A stretch of DNA of 64,000 nucleotides from Symsagittifera roscoffensis (lineage: Eukaryota > Xenacoelomorpha > Acoela > Convolutidae): the NCBI RefSeq assembly GCF_963678635.1, contig NC_087065.1:54154397-54218396 (forward strand), written 5' to 3'. The notes beneath the pieces were generated by a model that was given only the letters and a program-made list of their open reading frames with translations, made no database searches and was not told the DNA's origin. Below, one piece after another: positions 1 through 12,100 of the stretch; positions within the stretch are counted from its first letter, which is position 1, and every line of letters begins with the position of its first letter. The translations under genes were made by a program, and so were the position numbers.

Positions 1-233
1 ACTTCATCTCTTCTCGCATCCCAAAAGAACTGCCAAAAACTATTCCGGAAAAAATTAAGAATTTTAAAATCTACTCATTTCCTTTACTCCATTTTTGACT
101 TTTTCTATGAGTATTGTTCTCCGTGCATTCTAAGCTACTAGTTCATTTTGATATTTTTATTCATAACTTCCGCATGATATGAATTTGAGAGGTATTTTTG
201 GCAATTATCTGATATAGATAACTATTTACTTAC

Positions 234-489
234 ATGTTGAACAGATAGAGCTCTGGTCTTAGCGATGAGCCAGTCGTAACTGCTCAGAACATTGTCGACC
301 AGAGCGTCCACATTTCCAAAGAAGATGTAGTGAAAGGGCAGTTCGTTCATTTTCCTCAGATTGAACTTACCATTCGAAAACACCATCGGCTGCGGTCTCA
401 CCTTCCTGTCCAGGTACTGCACACCCCTGAAGTTTAGAAAACTTTCGAAAAATGTGTCGCCCACTTTTAGGTCCGCCCAATTGCTTTCG
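234..489 (-). CDS. NWD-like gene, exon 13, last in window
   Basis: Begins with one base of a split codon after GGAGAACCCAG. Encodes WADLKVGDTFFESFLNF, then YLDRKVRPQPMVFSNGKFN, then LRKMNELPFHY and YDWLIAKTRAL. The DRKV-PQP and LRK-ELPFH blocks are typical of NWD proteins just before the WD repeats. The donor is CAT|GTAAGT in phase 0, so the gene continues left of the window. The frame stays open upstream to about 550, and a second possible acceptor (GGCGCAG near 534) would break the phase. Confidence 0.9.
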
Positions 490-3400
490 CTGGGTTCTCC
501 AATAACACCACAACAACCATTTTCGACTAAGTTTTCTGCGCCGCAAAATTAGTCAAAAGGGGCCTTTAGAAAAGTTCTAGGGTCGGTCGACCGAAAATGA
601 ATGTCGCAAAGTAGTACCAACGGGGAAATTTGTGGGTGGTGAGGGGGTCGTATCCCTGAGAAGCCCCCACCAAAAATCCACCCATGTTGCCGTTCCTTGG
701 CTTTTAAGTATTTCCTCGTAAGAAACCGACTTGCCTGTCCCGCTGCACTTTCAGGATGATTTCCTTGGCCACGCTTCTCTTCTCTTCCGCTCCGCCTGTA
801 CTCCCATGACCGGCATCGGAAGAGACTGCGGCGACTGAGTCCCTCTCACCGTACTTGTTCTCGAAGTACTCCGAGAGGACTCTGTGGATCTCTATCTTGA
901 ATAGGATGTCCTTCTGGGACATGTACATCTTCTCAATCACTTGCGGGAACTGTCTAGAGAAACAAGAACTGTATTTTACTCGTCAGGCGACTACTCCTAA
1001 AACTGTGTTAAGCGGCAATCACTGATCCACGCGCACCATTCTTCATGTGCCGAATGTAAGTCTTGCGATACTTGCTAAAGTTTCTTGTTATTCTGACCAC
1101 TTAACAAGAGAAGAAACTTCCCGGGTTGACCAAAACTTCTTATCATACAATTTTCATATATGAGAAACTTCTTGTCATACAATTTCATACAATTTCATAC
1201 GTACAGAAAATTGTATGAAAACTCAATGATAAGCATTTTTCCATATATGAAAATTGTATGATAGGTGTTTTCCATAAACCAAAAATTTTGATTTTTCTTT
1301 CTAAATTTAGTTTCTGAAAAATTTTCGGTTGTAGTTGCAACCGAACACAAGTGACAAAGACCTTGGTTACTCAAAACACCAAAGGTTGGACGGTCTTGCA
1401 TTTACAATGCATAGAAAACGACCTGAATTAGGCTGTCTTTCACAATTGATATAACAAAAGTAACAAACTTATATTTTTTGGCAAAATTTTTTAATGATGA
1501 TTATATAAAATTTTTGAATTTTCAAAATATCAGACATTGATCAAGGCGTACATTAACACCCCATACAAAAGAAAAAGGAATTTTCAGCGTTTTTTTTAAA
1601 AAAAATTAATTGAAAAGAAAATGAAAGCCAATTTTATCGTATCCAGGACTACGTTATGCACACAAAATATTAAATTTTGCATGCAAAAATTTTTTTTTCG
1701 AAAAATGTTTGTTTGCGTACGAAAATCGATTTGCGGTTGAAAAAAAAAAACAAAAAAAATTTGGGCCAAATTTTCAAAATTACTTGAAAAATTTTTTGTG
1801 TCGACATCAAAAAAATGCCAGTCATACAATTTCCATATATGGGAATTGTATGATAAGCATTTTTTTCAAAAAACGAAAACCTCAGTTTTTATCATCAGAT
1901 TGTTTTATTAGAATCAAACAGCCACATAAATGAGTTTATACCAGTTTTCAACCATTTTTAGAAATTGTATGAAAATTGTATGACAAGCATTTTCCCACAA
2001 ACTTGATGTATGGAATTGTATGATAAGCATTTTCGGTGTATGGAGGTCAACCCGGGTTTGTCTTCGATTTGGTTTGAGTTTTTTTAGTGTAAAAACAGTT
2101 CCCATTAAGTTCAGTCAAAACTTTCAAAAAATTCCTAGTGTCGAAAAAAACTGGTTTGAGTTCTAAGCAGAGAAAAACATAGTCTTACAATAAAAATCTA
2201 AATTTAAAGCTTCCTTTAATGCTCCCTTGTCAAAAAATGTCAAAACAAAAAATATTTAAATTTTTTTTTTAAAAGAACAAATTTTTGGCAAATCATTTTC
2301 CGAAACAATTTTTTCATATTTTTGTTGTTTTATTCACACTTTGAAGTAAAATATTGACAATTATGCTTAATTAAGTATATTCGACGGCCATAGTGAAATA
2401 AACACATTGGATAACAATTTTTGTAGAAAATTGACGACACAACAAAAAGAAAAAATGGAAAAACTTTTTTCAGTTTTTGCAAAAGGTTGTTGAGTTTTCG
2501 AATTTTTGATTCCCAGAATGGCGCTAAAACTCCAATAATTAACTTTGCTCGGTTAAGACAAAATTTTTACGGCAAAATTAAGAATAAAAAAGATATCAAA
2601 GCCTACGTGCTCACTTTATTAGCTCGAAGTTAGACAAAAAATCAAAAAATTCAAACCAGTTTTTCTCGACAATCAGAAAACTTTTTGGAAATTTTTCATG
2701 TTTTTTAAGTTATGACTGAAAATGTTTTTCAGAACATCTATGCATATGTTGGCCTGGCTGATAGAACAGAAGTGGGCTCATAATGAGAGGAATTTTTCCA
2801 ATCAATCAAATCAACAAACTGTTCAAAACGCAGACTCAATTGTTACGTTTACTTCAGATTTTCAAATACGGAACTCTGACTTGGCAAAACTGTTTTTTTT
2901 TCAATCAGTCCATCTGCCATGAGGATATGCCTGAAACCACGGTGCGGTAGTCTGGATTATTGATATTTTTTCACGCTGTAGTTTTGCTACTTTTATAATA
3001 AACAAAAAAATCTTAATTCTTTTGTCTAATCTCTTGACTCTTTTCCATTAATAACTTGTTCACACCTCAAAATGCTAACAAAAATCTTTTAAATATTGAA
3101 ATGTAAAATTGATTGAGATTTTTTTCAGTCAATTTAAAATTATTTCCTAAATTCTAAATTGAACAAATCTGAACGTTCTCAGAGACGCTAAGGCAGACTG
3201 ATTTCTTTGTTTTGCAAAAAGCACCGGTCCTTGTTCTATAAATCTGGATAAAGGTTTTTTGAAAAAATATGAAATGCAGGTACAAATCAAATCATGTGCC
3301 GTGATCTTTTGAATATTTGATTTTCATCAAGAAAAATTGAGTAAAAAACTGAAGTTTGTGACTTCCGATGAAAGAAAGGATTGATGCAGAACAAAGGCGT

Positions 3401-6400
3401 TTGATATTAAAATCAGCTGCACAGGTTTGAGTCAATAATTGTTTTCTCTTACTTTATCTTTTTCGAGGTGATCAGAAGATCAAAGTATCATAGTAACCGA
3501 GGTTACAGTTAGGAGTCCCTTCATCACGTATTCCAGTCAAAATCCTTGGAGTTTTCTAGATATGGAAGTGATAATGATAAAAAAAAGGAGATGATAAGTG
3601 TTGATTTCCTTACAAATAAACTCGATACGTGTTACGTTTCTTCAATAAGAACACGCAACTCGACACGAGAAAACTGGCAAAAAATTAAACTGGCTAAAAA
3701 ACCGGCCTGATTTTATGTTCGGCTCATTTCACTGTTGATAAACAGTAAAAACAAAAAATCTAGTTTCCAATAAACTTCATTGTTCTTCTCTTATTCTTTC
3801 TTTCCTTTTTTAAATTAATTTGTAAAACAATAAAAATAAATTTTGAGGCGAACCAAAGACAGTAGTCTCGATAATGGAAAATTTTTCATTGCGAAGTTGA
3901 GATGCTATTTTTCCAAAAAAGGCCTTAATGCGGAATAAACAGTTACTGCCACAAGTCAAAACGCACATGTACAAAAGTTTTGCCATGCAAATTTCATTGT
4001 TAGAGCAACTTCCTCTTAACTCACGTTTTGTGGTTTTTAGATGTGCCCATACAATTTTAAGGGCGATTGGTCCGAAAATGGATGGACACCTTCTAGTTGA
4101 CCAAAGCAAAATTTCTTTGTTTTTTTTCTGAACAAATTTTAAAAACGTTCTAGAAAATGTTTTTTTTTATTAACGCAGTATCAACAACGGTTTTTAAATC
4201 AGTTTATTTTGAACTTGAAGTTAAGTAGCAGTAACCAGGGGAGGGACTAGGATTTTCTCGAAAAAGGGCGGGTTTTTCAAAAACAAATCGAAAGTCGGGG
4301 GCGAACGAATCCCTGAGAAAACGAAAGCCCCCGGAAGCCCTTCCCCCTAATTACGCTACTGACGTAACTGACTTGTGTAGGAATGCTAGGACATTAGTGC
4401 CGTCGACCTGTCTCTCCACCAGCTGTTCAGTGATGTCATTCTTCAATCTGGACCAGGCAACAGGGGGGATGCGCACTATGCTTGGATCAGGAGGCGGCCA
4501 GTACTGATAGAGCTCATTCAGCACATCGTTGTCCAGAGAGAGAATGTCCTCAAGCTCCGTCTCTGATAGACCATGCCTAAACAACCGTTTTTGATAGGCT
4601 ACACAAAAATCTCTATTTTAAGTTTCTGAGAAAAATGAACTGCTTAAATTCGAACAGTTCATTTCAAACGTTTTAACGCTCATTTGTCGTCTTAATTTCG
4701 TGTCGTCTTAATGCCTTGTCGTCTTATTTACCTAGCCCCCTTTGTAATAACTACTTATCAATCCCCCCCCCCCTCATGGTATCTATTAACGAATTGCCAC
4801 CTCTATAAATAAAATCAGTAAGTTAGCACTGAAGCGTTCTATTTGAAATTCGAGGAGTTTTGCTGCATTCCGATTGATCGAAAATTCGATTTAATTATTC
4901 TTCTTAATACTTGACCCTTTCTTGAAAAGGGATAATTGTTAAGTTGTTCATCACTAACTTTGCGGCCACAAGATAAGACATGGCTTTCTTCACGAGAATG
5001 GTGCCGTATTTAGTCTCCAGTTTGCGGAAGAACTGCTCTATGATCTCAGAGGTGCTCTTGGCTAGCTGAATATCTCTTAGCTTAGTGAATGAGTTCCAAG
5101 TCAGGGCTTCCTCTAAGGCCAGTTTCAGATAGAGTGGAAGACATGTGGCCTAGAAATATAGATTTTATTCAGTTCCTGGGTTGACCGAAAATGCTAATCA
5201 TACAAATTTCATATATGGAAAAATGCTAATCATACACTTTTCATGCAGTTCCATAAGTACAGAAAATTGCATGAAAGGTCTATGATCAGTGATTTTTCAC
5301 TATATGGAAGGTGTATGCATTAGAATTTTTCCATAAACCAAAAATATTGATTTTTTTAATTTTATTTTTAATTCTCAAATTTTTTTGTGTTCTTAACCGA
5401 ACAAAAGTGATAAAAACCTTGGTTACTCAAACGTAGAGAAACCAAAGATGTGACCGTCTCGCATTCAAAATCCATCGTGAATCCGTCTTTCACAAACAAT
5501 ATAATGAAATTATCAAACTTTAAAAATTTGGCAAAAATTTTCAACGATTATTTTTTTGAAAATTAGAATTTTTAACTGATCAATCAATAATCAGGGCATA
5601 CATAAACATGACATACAAAAAATAGGAGTTTTGAGCGTTTTTTACTTTTCATGCAAAAATTTTTTTTTGAAAAATGTTTGTTTGAGTACAAAATTCAATT
5701 TGCTGTCGAAAAAAAAACTGTTTGGGTCATTTTTTCGAAAAAAAAATGTTTGGGTCAATTTCAAAATTACTTTTTGGGTCAATTTCAAATTTTTGGGTCG
5801 CCATCAAAAGAATGCTAGTCATACAATTTCCTTATATGAAAATTGTATGATTAGCACTTTTTGAAAAAAAGTTTTTTGTTTTTTATTTGGTACGATACAT
5901 CAAATTTTATGCCAAAACAAGAAAAAATTTCTTCGGAAATTCGATTACACCATTTTAGCAAAATGTATGAAAGTTGTTTGATTAGTATTTTTTCATAAAC
6001 TTAGTTTATTGAATTGTATGATTATTATATTTGGTCTATGGAGGTCAACTCGGGTTATCAGTTATAAACATTTTAGTTATTATGTACAAAAAGTCAAGGA
6101 CAGTTTGTTGCTCTGCAAATAGCCCAGAATGATTCGACTATTATCTTAAAATATCTACAAAAAAAAATAATTTTTTCTTCAAACGGCGTCTTTTTTTTTG
6201 TTTTTGGTGTGATCACGGGATCTAACAAAAGAGTAGAGCTTTGATAGTAAATCAATTTACATTAAATTAAAGAACTAAAAAAATTTGAAATCAAAAACAA
6301 AGAGCAAAAAAATTTCCTGGTAAAACTTTTTTGCATAAAACTTTTTTGTTTTGTTCTTGAAATTTTATTTCCGAGAAGGCGCCAAAAAACTACCTATATT

Positions 6401-9073
6401 TAATAACTGATTTCATCAGTGTCTACGACATTTGAACTTTATTCTTTGCCGAACCTAATTTTACCACCATTTCGACATGAATATGCCGCCAAATTACTAA
6501 ACTGAAAGACTCAAAACTCAAAAATCAAAAAGAAATCATTTAAATAAAGAAACAACTAAACTACGATCTGAAATTGGAATCTTAATCATCCAAAACGTAT
6601 TGCCATTGTCATTGGCGCACAATAGTTTTTAAAAAAAAGAAACCGAAACCAAGGTTTTTTTTTGTTTGAAAAGTCGACGAACCCATCCTTATACTAACTA
6701 ATCATATTGTTTATTTTTTTTCTTTTTTTTGGATTGTAAGTTCCAAAAAAAAAACTCAAAATCATTTTTTTTTGTTACAATACAATTGCGAGGGTTCCAT
6801 GTAATCAAAGGAATTACATATTGGCCATTTTACATTTTGTCTGACACGTCAAAGCGTGAATTAAGTTTAGGAGACATAGTCAATTAAAAACGAATTCAAC
6901 CTATGATGCTGTTTTTTAAGTCATAGAAACAGACGTAGAAATTTTAGCAAAAGTAATTAACCAAGCCATAAGCGATTCCGACGAAGTACAGATCATAAAC
7001 GATTTCTTTATGGAATTGAAGAGCTTGCTTGACGATGCCAATAACGAAGCAGTCAAGATAATACGCACCGGAACGGACCAGCAAGACTCAATCATTGAAC
7101 GATTGAAAACTTTGAAAGTTTTGTATCGAACGATCCAACTACGATCAAAACGATACGAGCGTACCCTCAACAACACTGCCACGTCTTCTTTAAACTCATC
7201 ACGAGTAGCCAGCAACGTCTCGACGCCTTCAATAATACGACAAGCCTTGGAAAATCTTCCCCTTCGACGCCAAACGGAAAGTTTAACCCGTAGTACCACT
7301 ACACAAAACGTCACCATGGACCAGGACACCCAGGACGATTTGCCACAATTTTCAGGATTGCCAGCAATCTTAAACGCTACTTCGAACCACAGATCAAATT
7401 CCGCCCAGGACAATTCAAGACTCCTACTTCGCCCCGGATCTAACAGCGACGCCAATACCTTGGATCATCGCATTCATCAACAACAAACAGAAACTCTTGG
7501 AACTCAAACTGCTCATGGAACTCACCTCCATCCTCAGTCAAACCTCTCATTGCAGCAGCCGAACGCCGACTTGTCACAAAGTTCAAACCTTCAGCCGAAC
7601 CACCCAGAAGCTCAACTTCAAGGAACGACTATAGAATTGAACAATGGAACTCAACTCCAAATCGACAATCAGCAATTGACAGCAACAGTGGGACAAAGAC
7701 CGAACTCAGAAGCTCAACTTCATGAAACGTCACCGCACTCCAACCCTGGAACTCAAATCCAAGTTTTCAATCAGCAGATGAACGCACTGCAACCCGACAA
7801 AGAAATGTTTCAGCGCCAATATTTCTTCCGACAGCAACTTCAAAAGCAGCTCAGAGTCAAATGATTGGACAGCAAATCGCACACCCAATTCTTGCTCCCC
7901 AGACAGCTAGCCCCCCACATGGACTATACCAGCCTTCAAGCCAACAACAGAACCAGCCTTCAAGCCAACAACAGAACCAGCCTTCAAGCCAACAACAGAG
8001 GTCACATAATCCGAATAGCGCCTTTAGACCCATCTTGACGATTGGAAATCAGAATTCAACCAATCATTCCCCCACCAACGTGTTCAGTGGACACCAGACG
8101 ACAGCTAAGGGTATCACAAACATCAACGGAGTACCGATACCAGCACAACCAGCACTACTGCCAACAAACCAAGGAGATCAACGAACAGCAACAAATTGGA
8201 CCTCCAGCCAGTCGACCCTGACTCACCAATGTACACAACCTGCCATACGATCGTACCAGGAAGGATTCCTGGGAACCACGACAGCATACAACCCTACGAA
8301 CATGCCGACATCATCAACAACAGCCTTCACTCATGCAGGGGACCAACAGGAACAACTCACCCAAATATCAACCGACCTCCCCCTCATCAACATGCAGTCC
8401 ATCAACATGCAGCACATCAACATGCAGCACATCAGAACCAGCCGACTTATTTTCCGATTCCGACCAACCTTGGAACAGCACCGACAGACCACAACCATCA
8501 TCAAACGATCTCGAAGACATTCAGGAAATCAGTGCCCATTGTCAAACCATTCATATTCGACGGAGAACCTGAACTATGGTTAGATTGGATAGGACTGTTC
8601 AACGCAACCATAAACAGCACCGACATGACAAACTCGGAAAAGATGACACATCTGCAGAAACTTGTATCCGGAGATGCCAAATCTCTCATCCGAGGATATG
8701 GATGCAATGGAGCAATGTATGACGCAGCCCTTCAGCGACTGGAAACGACTTTGGTAACCCGACGAAGATAGTTATATCCTTCCTTCGACGACTCGACGCC
8801 ATCAGTGGCCCCAATCTACGACATACCAGAAGCTACAAGGACCTCGCCAACTTCCTACAGACAATGGTCGATACATTCACGACACTTGGATTCCAGCACG
8901 ATCTACACTCTACGACAAATGTCCAAACAGTTTTGTCAAAACTGCCTACCCCTTGCCGACTAGAATGGAATAGATACCATCTGCAATGCAACATCAGACA
9001 ACCATCACTCATCGACCTCACCAATTGGTTCAACATCTGCGCCGAAGCATGCAGCGATTTTCCGAGCAACAGC

Positions 9074-9110
<37 letters not shown>

Positions 9111-12100
9111 CCAGAAACAGCAGCAGCAGCAACAACTACAACAGCAGCAACACTCAAGGATCATCATCCAACGGTCACACCCACCAACATGGACCATCGG
9201 ATCACCGCGCCAATCAGAACAAATTGAACCAGCAACGCAGCCAGCAGCAACATAAATCTGGACAAAAGGATCAACGACAAGATTTTTGCCCGGAGAAACG
9301 CAATTGCCAGTACCTTGGAAAATGCCAACACTTCATCGCAAGGAGCCCAAAGGACAGATTACAGCATGCCAGGGACCTACAACTATGTTTCAACTGCCTC
9401 AGCCCGCACAAGTTTGCCGACTGTCAATCAACGCAAACCTGCCGGACGAACGGATGCAGTGAAAAACACCACACACTTCTGCACAACAGCAGCACCTACA
9501 ACTCGACGACACAGAGGGAGACAGCCAACCGGAACTCCAGACAACATGACGACACCACCAACTGTAGCACCAGCATAAGCAGAAGGAAATCGACTCGCCA
9601 CATTCCGACCCTGCCAATAACGATCTCTCATGGCAAACATAGAGTTCATGCCTATACAATGCTTGATTGTGGAAGCAAAATGACATTGCTTAAATCATCA
9701 ATCGCCCTCCAACTCAAACCAGATCTGCAATTAGACGACACCATCCAGCTAAACCAAGCACTGATATCATCAGACACAGCTTCTACAAAGATGACGATCG
9801 CGATTGGACCCTACAACCAGCAAAAGCAGCCATTTCAACTAAATCACATCGACGTCATAATGGATTGGAACCTTTCCCAATTCAACCCTGAACTCGTCAA
9901 CTCTATCTGCCAAAGGAACGAGCCACTTCAACACATTCGAATAGCCACACTGCCATCGAAAGAAATCGGAATCATCATTGGATGCGATTTTGCCGAACTC
10001 GTGACGCCTTCAGAAGTAATCCATTCAAAACAAAATGTGCCGATTGGATAGAAAACGCCACTTGGATGGTCTCTCTGTGGACGAGACAATGCAGCGACAC
10101 CCAACGACATCAACACAATCAACTTCACGACAGACGATACACTGTTTCGCCACGTAGCTAAATGGATGAAAATGGACGCCGAAGGGATTTCAACTGACCA
10201 ACGCAGCCACTCAACAGACGACAAGGAAGCTCTCCGCATCTGGGAATCTTCAACAACCCGCTTGCCTAATGGACACTACGAAGTTGGAATGCTTTGGAAA
10301 CCTGGACAACAACTGCCAAACAATAGATGGCTTGCCAAGAAGCAACTCGACAGCCTTCTCCAATGACTGAAGAGAAACAACGAGATGGCACAGAAATATC
10401 AGGAAACCATCGACACCGACTTGCATAAAGGTTTCATAGTCAAAGTTGATGATTCCTATGAAGACTCAACAGGAAAATGGTACCTTCCTCATCATCCAGT
10501 GACAAACATCAATAAACCTGGCAAGGTACGCCGAGTCCTTAATGCATCGAGCATCTACAAAGGAGTATCACTCAACAGCAACCTACTAACTGGACCAGAC
10601 CTCCTCACAAACCTTACTGGAATCGTTATGCCATTTCGCGAGGACCAAATCGCTATTTCTGCCGACATTGAAGCAATGTTCATGCAGGTCTTCGTGAGCT
10701 CAGAGGACCAGCCGTACTTGCGATTTCTGTGGAAGGACAACACGGGCCAACCCGCAATCTTCCAATACACCCGCCACATCTTCGGAGCTACTTACTCACC
10801 ATGTGTTGCCTGCTACGCCACTCGACAATGTGCGAAAGACAATGCCGACAAATATCCAGCCAACAAATCACAAAACGCAACATATACATGGACGACCTAT
10901 ACAAAGCCGTTTCAACACCGACGGAAGCGACACAGTTAATGAACGACCTTCAAAAGATGTTCAGCCTTGGAGGTTTCAACCTCACAAAATGGACCTCAAA
11001 CTCCCAACAATTCCTCACAACAGTCAACGAGAACCACTTGGAAAACAGCGACAGCCTCACCAAGAAGGAACGACCCCTCGAACGAGTTCTTGGAGTGAAA
11101 TGGAAACCAGACACGGACGTCTTTCTTGTGGAAGCAAAGAAGTTTCACGCCATTGACAAGAAGGACTTAACGCAGCGCAAACTATTGAAGTTTGCTTCTT
11201 CAATCTTTGACCGGCTTGGAATTACGATGCCACTGACAATTCGACTACGACAATCACTTTAACTTGCCTGGAGTAATGGACCTCAATGGGACAAACCTCT
11301 AAACATGGAGCATTTAACAGACCTCAACGATTGGATAGACAAGCGAAGCCAATTCAACGACATCTGCCTGCCCAGGATTTACTTCAGACCAGAAACGAAG
11401 ATACTGGAAACCCAACTCCGTGTATTCAGCGACGCCTCCGAACTTGCCTTAGCATCAGTTGCTTACCTCAGAATCAGATACGACGACGACACAACGGAAC
11501 TCAAGTTCGTCATTGGAAAAGCCCGAGTAGCACCCATCAGCAGAATGACAATTCCAAATCTCGACCTTCAAGCCACCACTAACGGAGCTAAACTGTCTCG
11601 TTTCATCAAAGAACAACATGACATACGAATCGACAGTACGACACTATGGACAGATAGTACAACAGTTCTTCATTGGATAAACTCGCCGAATCAACGACAC
11701 CGGATCTTCATTGCCAACCGCCTGAATTTCACCATGGACTCAACATCTTCACTGGACTGGAGATACGTGCCCAGCAAAGACAACCCAGCAGACGACGGAA
11801 CACGTGGTTACAAAGCATGTGACATGACTACCGATTCACGATGGATCAAAGGACCAGACTTCTTGTTAAGACCATTATCAGATTGGCCTAATCACCCGCC
11901 AACACAACCTACAGCCGATATTCATCTGACAGACAACGACCCACAACCGCGAACATCAGTAATCGACTTCAACCGATTTAGCACTTGGACAAGAGCATTC
12001 AGAGTTACTTCATATGTTCTTTTCTTCTCAGAAAACATCAAAAGGAAGACACGCCAGAGCCTCTCACTTCAACACCTCACCTTAGGATCCGCATGGATCA

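Larger units (their letters stand above)
954..4372. other. Intron 11: repeats, no gene
   Basis: AT-rich intronic DNA. It holds a ~0.94-kb TIR element (1,120-2,056), a diverged dispersed repeat (about 2,290-2,720) and a 133-bp MITE-like element at the donor end (4,229-4,361). The short open frames here are not supported as genes. Confidence 0.7.

Noticed and set aside
6916-7455. 179-codon minus-strand open frame
   Set aside because: It is antisense to the BEL/Pao gag, whose sense frame has recognisable retroelement context. Its composition follows from the sense strand.
8833-9135. Minus-strand frame with poly-Leu
   Set aside because: Produced by the AAC/CAG tract read in antisense.
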